Source: Turritopsis dohrnii (lineage: Eukaryota; Cnidaria; Hydrozoa; Anthoathecata; Oceaniidae). From it: a stretch of DNA of 64,000 nt. Below the pieces are notes generated by a model. That model searched no databases, was not told the DNA's origin, and saw only the letters and a program-made list of their open reading frames with translations. The stretch is taken from the NCBI GenBank assembly GCA_027922465.2, contig BQMF02000004.1, forward strand, positions 2,254,702 to 2,318,701, written 5' to 3'. A program made the translations under genes and the position numbers. Of the stretch, positions 1 to 13,236 are shown one piece after another. The first letter of the stretch is position 1. Every line of letters begins with the position of its first letter.

Positions 1-589
1 AACTGGCTTTTTCGAAATATTTAAGCATATAAGTAAGCCACTTACCAAGCCCACAATAAACCAAAGCATTTGTTTTCGAACAAAACTTATTTTTATTTCC
101 GTTGTATAGCTTGCAATGTATAGCTGCTGTGTATACAAATTAAAATGCTTGAGTGCGGGGGCATTTTTTAGCTAAAGCTACATGCTAGTTTAAGTAATAC
201 TTAGACATCCATCAATGAACGTTCTGTTGAGTTAGACAGCACAATAAATTAAATAAGTTTTAAAAGATTTACAGATAGGTTTTAATGGATTTACAAATTT
301 AATATGTGTATAACAAATTATAAATCATTTCCATTATCCTTAAAACAACTTAGACTTCTCACAGTCACAGTCACGTGACAAGGCATTTAGTCGAAGTCAT
401 TGATTATCATATGATCACGTGATCAAATTGAATCAGTTGAGTTTGAATGTCACGAATTGAAAGTGTCAGCCTTTGATTTACAGACTTCGATTATGAGACT
501 AATTTCTTTTTAAGAGGAACCCAGTGGTCAAAATCGCAAAAACGCCACCTGCGATAAAGCGCGTTTTTGTTGAAATAATGTGCATATTT
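1..589. other. Non-coding AT-rich flank
   Basis: No supported gene or repeat. It lies beyond the 3' end of the minus-strand gene that stops at 590, so it may hold that gene's 3' UTR, but I see no clear polyadenylation signal. Confidence 0.4.
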
Positions 590-2810
590 CTATAGAACTG
601 CACTCCATCGCAGTAATTTTTCAATTAATGTGCTTGCTGGAAAAGAAATAATTTTACCTTCAAGATGGTTATTCGTCTGAAGTACATCAATTGGTTCTGC
701 TTGAGGTGCGCCAAACATTTCCTTTTCTTGGTTCTTAACAATTTCATTTAAAGAAACATCTTCGGCATCATTTAACGGTTGACTGGAAGATTCTGTATCA
801 GTGTTGAAGTTGTTCGCGACTTGAATGTTGTTCTTCGGTGTATTATGCTTACGAATAAATATCTTTTTTTTGATTTTTTTCCCTTTATTTCCTGTTATAT
901 ACAAATCTATTTGAACACCTTCTTTTCCTGCTACGTTTATTACTTTCGTCGGTTTTAATGCTTTTGAAACTTTCCATACAGATCCTGAATGGTGACGATT
1001 AACTTTCGTTATTCCAGTTTTATTTAAGGTTTTATAAAGAGCTAGATCTTCCTTATCCATGGCTTTTTGTTTATGGTTGGATTTCTTATGATGTTTCTTC
1101 TTGGTAGGTTTATGATTGGTAGGTTTCTGATGAACTTCAATAGTTGAAGAGTTCTTCATGACGTCATCAGGGTTTAATGTATTTAAAGCCACCTCCACGT
1201 TATCATCTGAATCGGTCAAGTTATCCTTCTTCGCAGCAGTGTTGGGTTTCGAAGACTCGATGATGTCGACTAACGAAGCATTAACAGTATTCGAGACAAA
1301 ATCTTCCGTGTTTTTATTTAGTGAAGCGATGTCGTTTTCATCCGTCATAAAAAATCCTGTATCAGTAGCTTCTTCGTTTTTCTTCTTGTTGCCACCATCT
1401 TGTGAATCGACTATCTTTCGCAGCTCATCATCGTCTACTGTGTCAGAAATCTTTTTAGTTGCTGATTTTGATTTTGCGATTTTTAGTAATTCATCGTCAT
1501 TTATATCGTCGACGTCCTCTTTCGTCTGCTCTCCCGACGATTTCATCCTTATACGATGACGTCGGCGCTTACGTCGTCGGCGCTTGTGACTACGGCTTCC
1601 TCCTACCATAATTTGCGCATCTTCTTGCGCAGCAAAATTTACAATATCTTTTGCTCTTTGATCTAAACTTGTGTCTTTATCTAAATCGAATGTGTTATCT
1701 TTTGATCCAGCGAAATTTTTAATGTCGTTATCCTCCGCCGTTAACCGTGCAATAAATCTAGCAGCCTCTGATTGTTGTACCGGCGACTTTTTGGCGGTCG
1801 GTTTGTTGTTTGTTTGGTCCTTTTTGTACATCGGTATCGTTGGTGCATTGCTGGCGTCTGGATCAACTAGTTCATTTTTGATGAAAGCTTTTGTCGATTC
1901 AGCCTTTGATTGTTTTTTCTCTTCAGGATCTATTACTAATGGATTATTTTTAATGAAATCCTTATCAGACTCTTGTACTGCTTTTGCTATGTTTAAAAGT
2001 CCTGTTTGTCCAGACTCAACTTGGTAATTTGAATCTTCACGGACGGCATCCACTTCTTCGTTCAGGTTTTTATCCGCCACTTTATCTTCTACACTCAAAT
2101 TATTTTGGATATCACTGATGAGATTCAGCTCTTTCGGTTGGACACCTTCAATGTTTTCATCAGCCGATGGAACTGCGCGATGTGAAGCAGAATTCAAATC
2201 ATTTTCTAAGGCGATCGACTGGACATTTGCATCGTGATGTCTTTTATTTGCATCCAATATGTCTTTATCTTCCTCGTCAAGATTACCAATAATTGCACCT
2301 AAGTTTTTAGTGGTATCTGGTAATTTATCTGTTATAGTTTTTACTTTTGCTTTCGCAGAATCTGACGTACTAGACCCAAACGTTTTCGGTAATGTTCTCA
2401 TTAGATATATACCATCACCAATTGGCTGATATGTTTCAGAATCTTCCACAGGTTTTCCAATGTTTTCACCATAATTGTCATCAGGATGATCAATACTTTC
2501 TCTCAACGTTTGAAGCAGTTTAAGTCTATTTTTCGTATTATCATTAAAGTTATCAAGTTTTAATACAATATCTTTCTTGGCTTCATTTTTGTTTAGCCTA
2601 ATGTTAGACTTTTTGACAATCGTAGAATCTAATGTATGATTGCCACGTTTACTGAATGTATGAGTGTTATTCAAAATTTTACGAGTGCTTTTAATCAAGC
2701 TTGATTTCTTCACTGAATCTTGGCCTACATCACTTGTGTTCTCTGGTAAGTAGCTTTTCAAAACAGCCTGCCATTCTTGATTGTAAGGGGACGAGCTTAC
2801 TTTATTATCT
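590..2810 (-). CDS. Last exon of a charged, cysteine-free disordered protein, function unknown
   Basis: A single long open exon of about 740 codons on the minus strand. Upstream codons continue open to 2932, but a pyrimidine-rich acceptor ending in CAG sits at about 2810. The true start is therefore in an upstream exon that I could not find, and the last intron is phase 1. The protein is rich in Asp, Asn, Lys and Ser, has no cysteine in this exon, and looks disordered. A strongly basic block (Arg/Lys run following GGSRSH) is followed by two similar acidic units built on a DDDELxKI-type core, and a Lys/His-rich block (KPTKKKHHKKS) lies nearer the C-terminus. I recognise no family. A secreted matrix-type or nuclear protein are both possible, and a missing signal-peptide exon would decide. 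The open length and biased composition make it a real gene. Confidence 0.6.
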
Positions 2811-2932
2811 GTAAAAAGAAAGAAGGAAGATATCACCAAAGCTGCTTTTATGTCATTCAAACACAGATAATCAACAATATAATGGAAATCATGTTTTACC
2901 TGTCCCTTTCTGGTTTGCCAGCAGTAAACCAA

Positions 2933-5900
2933 ATGAAAGCAGGTTTACAAAGGAAATGTATAGAAACATTGCCTTTCCTTCTGAAAGAGAAAAAACATTC
3001 AGACAACATTATCATTAGAATAACTACATAACCATAGAACATATTTGAACTCTGTTATTAGACTTTATAACGCCGTAAGTTCGCAAGAGTATATTTCTGT
3101 TTGATAGAATTGTTATGATGAATTTGTTTCCAAATACCTTTGTGCATCCCTTCATTGAGATGACTTGCATTTTGAGAAGGTTAAATTCAAAATAATCTAC
3201 ATAAATTTTGTTCAATCATAAACTGCATGAAATTCAACCGGCTTTCTTGTAACATTTTAGTAAACCAACACATTTCAGATCCTTTCAACTCTTTTTATGT
3301 TACTATAAGTATCAAGCAATTATTCTGCAAATGATAATTTTCATGAAGCTAGCACTAATAGCAGTATAGTTTTTTTTTACCTTTTGTGAAGTTTTCCTAA
3401 CTACATGAGGAAGAATCAATTTTCACCGATCCATGAATTACATTGAGGTTTCTTGTACTTCGAGTCCCCTGCCAATTACATAAAACAAATATATAGCACG
3501 GTTTTAACATCAGTTTTTCTGCAAATTTATTTCCACCATTTTGTGGTTGAGCATAATACTTGAAGTCGTTCATGCGTTAAGTTCCACTGCGGTTATTAGC
3601 AGTTGCAATGCAATCGATTCATTCAATGTTTAAACAGTAAACAAATGTTTGTAAAATGTAAATATTTCAATGAATAAAATTGAAAGGAATCAGGAAGGAC
3701 TGAATGATGGATTAAAATGTCCACATGATGAAAAACACACTTAGCAGGATTGGTTTTCTTCTAGCCCAACTGAAAAAGAACACGGGGCTTTCATATATAA
3801 TGGGTTTTAAATTCGATTGTTGTTACTTTTGCGATGTGGTTTTCAATTTCCACTTAAATACATTCTTCAAATATCCACTTTGCTTTTCAATTTCCCATTA
3901 CAACGATCCACCATATTTAGTTTTAGAAATGAATTTGTTTTCCGGATAATAGATCTTTCTCGAATTTCTATTTAAACGATGCATTGTGGGTGAGTTGTCG
4001 TGTCTAACCTCGCTTTTAACATTTAAACTGCTTCTAACTATCGGAATGGGAATTGGAAATAATAGTGACTATTATTAAGTTATAAAGTAATGAAATCAGT
4101 GGAACAATGAATCGCATGAAAACGAGGTTAGATATGAAACTCAGTCACAGTTTAGAGTTTAGAGTTTAAACAGAAATTCGGGAAGGGTCTACTATTCAAA
4201 ACAGAACTGTATCAATTTTTTTACAAATGTTGTTATTTTGACCACGTTCACAGGTATCAGTAAAAGTGGTTTGAACATTGGATTAGTATCTGATAAAAAA
4301 ATCATTCTGCAAAAAAAAAAAAAAAAAATCCGGAATGAACAAGGAATGAAAACAAGGTTGGTTTAGACAAAGTATGCACCCTTTCCGAATTCCCGTTTAA
4401 AAATCGCATTCGCGTTTAGTTGTCCATCATACGAAAACCCAATTTCCATTTCGACGATCACTTGAAGTTGTTCCTCCTCGATTTTTGCGACATCAGTGTA
4501 GGGGTTTATGCAGCTGATACTACACTCCATTGTGGAATGTTTTTTCCGAAGACAGGCTTTCGATAATTCGCTCAAAAATTTCAGACGCGCGGAAGGTACT
4601 AGTTATGTATGGGTTATTTTTAGAAAATCAATCTCGGAGAAGACTGTATCATTATATGAAACAGGCTTCCCTCATCTATGTATTATCAACTTGCAGGGGC
4701 ATTTGCCCTTTTACAACCAATTTTTGAAGTTTTCCAAATATATTTGATAGAGGGTTGTAGGTAAAAACACTCCATAGTTGGTATACACGTTTCAGAAACA
4801 AGCAAATGATCCTGTCTGTTATCCTGTCTGTTTTCTTTGATCATCACCAGTCAATGATACAAAACAGTCTAATTCGGTTTGAACCATCAGGTTTGAAACA
4901 TTCATTCGAACAATCCCTCTTTTCATAAAATGATAAAAATCCATTTATGGTACTTTTAGAATCAAAGATTTTTTAATTGCTTGGCAACGCTGGTGTTCTT
5001 AGACGCAAAGAATTCAAGTGCAAGTTTATGTCCATATTAATTATTTCTTTGCCAACTCTCTTTTTTTATTATCAACAACGGGATTATGAAAATACATGTT
5101 GATCATATTGGAATGTGAAGGAAATCGCAATAACGAAAGTATTGTCAATTTATAATTGTGAAACACAATCGTTCCAAGCATGTGATAATGTTTCAAAGCC
5201 TCCTCCTCCATTTTTGAAATTCTACAATGTTGTTCACTTGAAATGGTGATCATGGTTTTCAAGTATTTCGCGACAACGCATCATCATCATCAAGCTTAAA
5301 TGACGGTCGTAAATAAATTTGATGCCAAACATTTTTATGAGGCCTCAAGCATGAACTATGCGATCTTGTAAGAGCATGATTGTCAGATTTGATAAATATG
5401 TGAGAAAAAATAGCTACGAACAATGCCAATGGTAATTACGAACAACTCAAGCCTGAATCTACTTGTCAAAAAAACACAATTTGAGATATGACTTCTTTTC
5501 ACTGTCAAATGAATTAACGAAATTGTCTTCTCCTAAGAACCATATAGCCATCAGTAGAAGCTGGACATCAAATTTTCGTAATCTGATTGTGAGTAATTGC
5601 AAGTGGCGATGGGGTGCCGAAACATTTGGGTTTCAATGCTTTGGGGGACAGGTTTACGACCTCCTTCAATCTTTGATAGACGATATCTTCGTAATGGTTG
5701 GTCGTGGCAAAACGATCCCATACATTTTTTAATCAGTTGTTCGAGTACTACACTTTTCGGTGGCCATTTCTTGATTCTATTTATCGTCACCTGTTTTTGA
5801 CACGAGATTTATGCACATCGTTTTCGAGGTAAGAGACGCTAAAAAAATTTACCACTTAACCGATATCCATACGTATATCGGTTAAACTGTCATCTCATGC

Positions 5901-6880
5901 ATCCAAAAATTACTGGCCATTGTCATTGACAAAACATAAAGAGCTCTATCAATATTCTAAACTAATTATTTGAGAACTTTCATCAGAACCTAATTCATTC
6001 ATAACCAATTTAATCATTCATTCCTTTTCCTGCAAAAGAAAAAAAATGGTCTGCATTATGTGGTTACCATTTCCCATCAATTTGTATTCTAACAAAATAT
6101 TCATCCATTAACTGCCCGGAAGGTAAGGAAAAACATTTGTAATAAGAAACATTTTATACAAAAAATATGGTGTTTACATAGACAAAAAGGAGTAATCAAC
6201 TTTAAAACAAGGAAATATTTAAAAAGGGAAATATTTTCTTTAGCGTTTTTGTTTGTTTATCTAAAGTTATTCCTCTGAAGTCTGTCCGGGCTTCATGATA
6301 TTTGAAAGATATGCTTCTACTGCATTCTGCATCCATCACATGTAAAGATAACAAATTTTTTCCATACTTAGTAATTTCTCTTTGACCGAAGTTGTGGATG
6401 TTTTGTCATCAATTGAAAGTTTTCTGTTGTTATTTTTCCTGTTTTATATATAGATTATTTTTAATCTGTCTTCAATAGCAACCTTAAACAAATCGAATTA
6501 CGTTTGGGTAATTGATGCTAAATTTAAAATGTGACATGCCATTCATTTTTTCCGGTTGACGTTTAACTGCTGACGTATGCATGAGTATTTCAACAGAGTT
6601 CTAAGATCTGCCACAAAGCACCCAGACTAATAAATCAGTTAAATTTGGCTCGGATAACGTAATGAAAGCTCCAGACTGTTGAACGACAATAATCCTTAGT
6701 AACAGGGATTTGTATCAAAAATAGTTTTAAAATCCATAGCTGAAAGAATGTACAACGTGAGTGTTTTTTTTTCATCATGACTGTGAGATACAAACGTCAC
6801 TCAGTGTGCGGTGAATCGTATGTGACTATTCTACATGACGCGCCTGTAACTCACTAAAATCAAAGCCGAGAGTTCAATCG
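2933..6880. other. Gene-poor AT-rich interval
   Basis: No supportable exon. It holds an A-run at about 4312-4329 and, at about 5590-5765, a degenerate copy of a dispersed repeat that recurs at 37375-37700 and, inverted, at 49640-49930. It may contain the missing upstream exon(s) of the minus-strand gene at 590-2810. Confidence 0.35.
5590..5765 (+). repeat. Dispersed repeat, copy 1
   Basis: Shares a block around AACGATCCCATACATTTTTT, preceded by a GGTTGGTCGTxGC block and a GGCGATGGGGTG block, with 37375-37700 on the same strand and 49640-49930 on the opposite strand. No coding capacity. Probably a non-autonomous element. Confidence 0.5.
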
Positions 6881-6881
6881 T

Positions 6882-7148
6882 TTGGTGGCAAAATTTCAAA
6901 TTTTCTTTAATTTTCATTGTTTACAAGAAGTCGAATTGACTGATATGGATGTTGATAACCGGTCGATATTGTCGAGTCATCATTACGAAGAAAACAATTT
7001 TTTGAGACACGCCACTGAAGGAGAAAGACGCCAGTCCGTCGCTGTTTCTAGGATTATGACAACATTTTCTGAGAAACTAAATTCACTGCGTCAGCTTGAG
7101 AAGAAACTAAGGATATTTAGATCCGCAGATATGGTTGTTATTTTTTAA
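6882..7148 (+). CDS. Possible small exon or gene, unrecognised
   Basis: An open frame of 88 codons. A better start is the ATG at 6945, or the region may be an exon entered by the acceptor-like tract ending in ACAAG just before 6930. The C-terminal half has helix-like composition (an LNSLRQLEKKLR stretch). No family recognised, and it could be chance in AT-rich DNA. Confidence 0.15.
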   Translation: MVAKFQIFFNFHCLQEVELTDMDVDNRSILSSHHYEENNFLRHATEGERRQSVAVSRIMTTFSEKLNSLRQLEKKLRIFRSADMVVIF

Positions 7149-7711
7149 TTAATTCTTTTTGCTGAGAGTGATGTCAGTGAGATTTTACCACAAACTGCAC
7201 CAAAGAAAACTGATTCCGTTGTCTTCACGATGTATCTTGTAACACTAGTTCGCATTATGCTGTTTCTTTTGATGTCAGTCTAAGTTTGAAAACTTGAAGT
7301 TAGTACCAAGCCTTTTTCAGAATAACTTACTTGCATTAGCGGGATTCGGAAAAATCATGTTTCGTTTACACGAAACTATTTTTCTATAGATTTGTGGGAA
7401 ATTATATGCAACTTAGTAGAGTTGTTCGTGAATTTTTCCCTACAAAGTCATTAGAAACTTCACATCAACACTTGAAATAAGCGTGCAAAGTAATGATGTT
7501 TCTTTTTGATACAACAAAAGGCTTTAAATCTCTGGAGTACCTTTATAGTAGAACAGTTTTAAAGAAATTCTCACAAGTAATTGTTTTTTTTCGTGTAACA
7601 GGCTCCTCGAGTTTACGAATCTCCCTAATTGAGGACAACGTACTTAAAACTACCATGTTCTAACAAACTTTGTGGTGAAACGGAAAATGTTTCACCGTGT
7701 TGATTGCATCG

Positions 7712-7812
7712 AGAATTCGTTATTCTGAGAATTCATTTTACCAAGAATTCCTTATCCGAGAATTCGTTATCCGAGAATTCGTTATCCGAGAATTCGTTAT
7801 CCGAGAATTTGT
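7712..7812. repeat. 15-bp tandem repeat
   Basis: About five tandem units of CCGAGAATTCGTTAT with slight decay at the edges. Each unit carries an EcoRI-type GAATTC palindrome. No coding function; the open frame read through it (ITNSR repeats) is an artefact of the repeat. Confidence 0.85.
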
Positions 7813-8488
7813 TACTGAAACTTCCTTATATGGAAAACTTCTAAAATCGTGTGTCTGCATAACCTCTTGATATCTGAAATCAACGATGGTAGCTATTTGC
7901 GTCAATGAAAGATGAAGTGGCATAGTGAAATTAACATGCATACTTTTCTTAATATATCTCACAAACTGAATAAGTCCGTAATACAGGATTATTACTTTTC
8001 TTCCAATACTTCGAAAGTTTGAAGCTATTTTTTATAAATCTGGAAACATACGCTGTCAAAAATTTAAAATTAAAATCTTTTTCAGATCCATATTTGAAAC
8101 AGATCAGGAATACTTTTGGGATTCATTGTAACCTGCCTGTGTGCAAATAGATTAACTCAAGGTTTCACCTGAAAGAACATATTCGCACGAATAATTACCA
8201 GTTGTATGAATATTATGGAGATAATTAATTAAGGGAACTGCCAATTCCATTGCTATGAAAATCTGTTCAATTCTCTATACTTCTCGCAATCAGTTTGTTG
8301 TGTCGAAGTATTTCAACATGACGACATTAACATGACGACATTCATTAAAAGGAGAGTTCGTTATACCTATCCTCCTAGGTTATACTGAAGACAGACTAAA
8401 CAAAATAGAAAAGGAAAACGAAACAGGGTTTGGTTTGTTGAAGCAACATGTTACACAGTAATACCTCATAGGTGGTCGAGTGGTCATG

Positions 8489-8612
8489 TAGGAGACAGTA
8501 CATAACACCAAGAGTGATCTCGTCAGAGGCGGTACATAACACCAAGAGTGATCACGTAAGAGACCGTACATAACACCAAGAGTGATCACGTAAGAGACGG
8601 TACATAACAGCA
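8489..8612. repeat. 34-bp tandem repeat
   Basis: Three and a half units with period 34, starting GTACATAACACCAAGAG at 8498, 8532, 8566 and 8600. The units contain GTGATCACG, a near-palindrome. Confidence 0.85.
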
Positions 8613-8649
8613 AATAAAACATTTTAGTTGTTCAAAAGAACACGCATGC

Positions 8650-11600
8650 GTCACGATTCTTAATCTCTTATTTCGATGACGTCATTAGTAGATTATAAAG
8701 GATTACAGTTACAGAATTTCGTTTCCGCGTTCAACATGATGATGGGCCACTCTGTGTTTTGATTATAGAATAAAGTAGACATCCAAAATGTAGTAATCGT
8801 TAATCAAAGAATCAAAGACCCAGTTATGCTTCTCTTCTACTATACATGACACTCCGTACAGCTTTGTAAAGATAATATTGGATAAGAAACTAAATCGGAT
8901 TTTAATCGGATTTTATTTGACATATAGGAAAAGAAATATTATTGTTTTTAAAACGATCTGTAGAAACTTTATACTTGACAAATTTCGATTTCGCTAACCT
9001 TTTGAACAAGCAAACATGTTGATTTAATATATCAGAACGTGACCGTGTTCACTTTGAAAAGAGTGTTTGGTGTAATTTGAAAATAAATCCTTTCTCATGT
9101 AATTGATGGTTGCACACCATCTTAGTGAGTTTTTTAAAGAACGGAAGAAAACAGTTATGCATGGAGAATTGTGGAGCAGGATTACCATTACATTTTCACA
9201 AAAGTGTTCCAACGCAAAAATGTTTCCATTGTCCACGTTTTCCTGATCTGAAGAGTGCCTGTGTTTATTTTCAAGATGTTGTTTATAAATAGATTATAAA
9301 ATATTCAACAGGAAACATCAACAGGGATTTGTATTCTCTTCAACTTGATTCTACTAGCATCCAACATTCTCTTTAAGTTGATTGTACTAACATACAATAG
9401 CTTCGACTGACTATTAATCAGCCATTTTTGAGTTGCCATGGCGTTAGTACATACATAAAGACTGAAATGTCAAATTAGTCAATGATTTCTTACACACGCA
9501 TGACGCAAGAAACTTATACCATAGCCTGCTTCCTACCGGCTGTTTATTTTGCTGTCAAATCAAAACAAAACAAAATAAACAAGTTCTTTAATTGTGAATC
9601 TCTTTCAACCTCTCCACGCCCTACCCTAATGTCTTATGTAACGCTACTCTATTCAACCCACACATGTTTTTATGACTGCAAGGAGGTGTTCGGTGATGTT
9701 ATCTAAATTACTTACGAGCATTTGAAACTTGTCTTTAACTGATAGATCCTTTCATAACCTAAAGAACTTTAATCCACATATATGTTATCTCCATAATTAT
9801 GAAATAAATCATTGATGAAGTGAATTTATCACTAAAAAGAAAAATGATTATCTTCTATTTCAGAAGTACTTTCATATGAAATATTATTCCAAAATGTTTA
9901 CCGCAAAATATTTAGGCCCAGAGAAAGAGATGAAAAAGGTCGTTTGCCCATAACTCTATTGTCCACTGCTGCTTTAATAAAAGCGGAGATGAATTTATAT
10001 ATGATGTTTAGATAGAAACCTTAATGCTTAGATAGGAAGTCCAAATATAAAACTTAAAACTGAGATAACCCCGGGTTCATCCTCTACATAATTCCTATTG
10101 GGAAATTTTTCCCTCTGTGTAGGAGGGATATAGTTTCTATATCCCAATAAATCAATAAAGCTAAACGAATAACATTTTGAATGAATAAAGATTAATGACT
10201 TTTTAATACGATCGCATTAGGTGGACTATATATGTCAGTTGTTGTAAAGAAGATTCACATTTGACAGGAAACATTTTATCAGTGTAGACACAGAGAAAAA
10301 ACACCGAAGTAGTTAAGAAATAGTTGAACAAACATAATATATACTTTAGTAAAGAAATTATTTATCTGAAGCTGTTCCATATTATCAATTGATTCTAAAT
10401 ATTGTACCAAAGTAAGAGGTATGTATACTTTTGAAAATTAATTTTATTATTAATGTTTTGCTTCAAAAAAACCCTAACAGATAGTCCTTTGATATGTTTT
10501 CGGAACACAAAGTTTTGTACAGTTTTTTAGTAACACTGCAGATATATCATCGTGTCTACCATCACTTTTGCTGGTTCCTTTCTGGTTTCATCTCATTTGA
10601 GTCCCTACATAATCGTATACACAAGTTGATTTACATTCAACTAAACAACAACGTTTTGACAACAAAAAACTGATTGTTGCATGGTAGCAAAATATTAAAA
10701 TGTTTATTCTTTTGATTGTTGATTTGGATGTATTTGAATATGTAATTGAAATAATATTGTCATTGCTAAATATTGTTAATTTTAACAGGCTCGTAACAAA
10801 TAGATGTAATCATGCATGAGTATTATATGTATACACCCCAGAAGGGGACGCATAATATTCACTATCCAATTTATTTACAATAGGATTGGTCCATTTAAAA
10901 ATAGTTGTTTTACGTAATAACATAAATATGCAATTCTCAGAGTCATTGATGAAAGTTATTGTATTTGATTCTGTGAATGGTATTTAGTAAGACCGATGTT
11001 TATTTCTCAAAGCATTGAATGTTCAATCTACAAAAAGATGAAAAACGAAGCTGGTTAATATGTTCAAATAATTTAGAAACGAATATTGCAAATGCTAAGG
11101 AATTATTTAAAACTAGTAAAGTACTGCGATGACAAAAATAATGGCAAAAATAAACAGTTTGAAACTTAATTTTGCAGGAATGACTAACGACATAGTTCCT
11201 TTTTATATGATTAACATATGGAGCACGAAATCAATGTAGAATTTTTAAAATTTTTAAAATTCCAAATCTGATGTTTCATAAAGGTTGAGTATACTACAGG
11301 TCGGAAGATCAGAAATATCAAATCTCACGATTGTATCAATCATGCTTTGTCACATGTGGAAGAATCCTTACAAGAAAAAGAAAGGGCACTTATTGAGGTG
11401 TAAGGTTTTGGTAAAGTAAAAATATCTAAGTGACGTACATATGAAATGTCTTAACAAATATGACATCATTTTCTCTTTAAATTACTTTAGCAAAAAAAAA
11501 AACGACCATTCATTCAAGTTATGTAACCGGATATGAAATGGATGTTTTATTAAAAGTAAACTTCTGTCTGAACTGCTTTCACAGATCAAAAGAATAACAG

Positions 11601-11892
11601 CGAAATCACTTAAAAGGTTTTAGTGTCCAACACCAACCATCTAACCGATGACGTTGCAAAATAAAAGAACGCTCTCCTTCAACAACCGTGCTATTTAAGC
11701 TAGAGATGTATATGATGAGCACAAATAGCAATACAGGAGAAGTACAAATAGAAACATTGTTTTGCTGATGGTTTCTGATAGGCTTTATTATAAAAAAATG
11801 TTTTGGTAAAGCCACAATCATTTTTATAATGTAACTGTTTTTCATGTGAATAGTTTACCTTTATTTTTTAGAAACTTAAAAAAAAAAAAAAA
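8650..11892. other. Non-coding interval upstream of the VEGF-like gene
   Basis: No supported coding feature or clear repeat. The 3' part must contain the promoter and 5' UTR of the gene starting at 11893. An A-run directly precedes that ATG (about 11878-11892). Confidence 0.4.
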
Positions 11893-13236
11893 ATGGCAGC
11901 TAAACATCTATTCCTATTTGCAGCATTTGGTAAGATATTATTACCGTTTAAATATAATAAATTGTATTTGATAAAAATACATAATGCAAAAAAAATATTT
12001 TGTAGCTCGAATAAATATCTGAATACATCAATGTTTATTGTATTTATATAGCTTACATGTCCAACTTCGTCCAACCCTTCATCAATAAAGCTCCTTGTCA
12101 GCCAAGACCAATCGCTATACCGACACGAAACGGATCAAAATCGTTCACACAATCGCATATTCTGCTTCATCGTTGTTCAGGAGGTGGAACGAAGAGTGAT
12201 GAATACTACATGTGTGTAGAAAACGAAACAGAAGAAGTCAAGACGAAACTTCGTGATAGCTATGAAGGACATAAAGTTGACCAGTCATTTCTGAACCACA
12301 CCAAGTGCATGATGATGTGTTATTGTGAAAAAAACGGCCACAAGTGTCCCATCAGATCTGCAGTTTATACTCCTAAATGCCCTCCAGAACAAACGTAAGT
12401 GTCTTTAATGAACATTATTTAGAGTGGGATATTAGGAGAGAAACTAGAGCGTTTGTACTTGTCTCTTTTAGTTGGGACAAAAGCACATGTCAGTGCAGAA
12501 GCATTCACGAATGCCCTGAAGAAAGCACTGGAGGTGGTGGTAAGTTCGATTTTCTATGGATTGCTTTGTCGTTTATGAGAGGGACAAGGAAATGCACACT
12601 GATACCAAAAGATGAAAAGAATATAAGAACAAAAACGGAAGATTAGGAAGCAGGATTCCACGACATATTCGAAATATAAGTTAATAGAAACTTTAGGTTT
12701 CTTCGATAGCAACAACGAATGAATTAAAAAAAGAAATGCTAAAAATTAAAATCAAAACAATTTGATGACCGAATATACGTAACACGTTCGTCTTAAAAAC
12801 ATTTTGACCTTTTCACATCACAAAACGGATAATCGTACGTTTTGGAATTTCAGACAAAATATCCTGCACATTGATTGACTTCAACATAAGTTAAAAGGTT
12901 ATTACGTTAATCTGAATGATAATGACTATGATCTTGTTTCTCTTTTCTTCAGGCATAAGCGGTGGAGTATCAATCTCGATGTTTGTCACGGCATTGGTTA
13001 TTGAATTTATCGTCGTTCTTATCGTCGTCTTCCTAGTGTTAGACGTATGCAAGTACAGACGTCACTCAACTGGAATTATCTTCAAAACATCTCAGTACAT
13101 CAGGCATATATCTAACGGTGAAACTGGTGGTTTTAGGGTACCCACTCTGAAACGTGAGCGAGATGCAACCGGATCTGTCAGTTTTCTTTATGATGTAAAC
13201 AATGGAAATGGACCATACGAAAAAGTGGCAGTTTGA
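11893..13236 (+). CDS. Membrane-anchored VEGF/PDGF-like growth factor (four exons)
   Basis: Assembled from splice sites: exons 11893-11929, 12052-12394, 12472-12539 and 12953-13236. All donors are GTAAG, all acceptors AG, phases 1, 2 and 1, giving 243 residues. Residues 1-18 resemble a signal peptide. Residues 28-100 resemble a PDGF/VEGF cystine-knot domain: C28-Q-P-R, then R53-C54-S-G-G-G, then C67, then the H95-T-K-C98 motif. A Cys-rich tail follows (C102, 104, 111, 122, 133, 135, 141), including a TWDKSTCQC segment like the C-terminal repeats of VEGF-C/D. Next come a Gly linker, a strong transmembrane helix (about 155-180) and a ~63-residue cytoplasmic tail. Four canonical knot positions are not Cys (H48, G57, G58, M100). 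It would act at the cell surface as a tethered or shed ligand. AATAAA follows the stop at about 13244. Exon structure is very secure; the family call is good but not certain. Confidence 0.7.

Noticed and set aside
1158..2027. Ser-rich plus-strand frames
   Set aside because: Antisense shadows of the minus-strand charged exon at 590-2810.
4363..5262. Two minus-strand frames with EEEQL/EEEAL segments as upstream exons of the gene at 590-2810
   Set aside because: No matching splice sites in the needed phase and no signal peptide; not supported.
7738..7962. Frame with ITNSRITNSR repeats
   Set aside because: Translation of a 15-bp tandem repeat.
9024..9706. Short frames around 9.0-9.7 kb
   Set aside because: No composition, splice or family support; expected by chance in AT-rich DNA.
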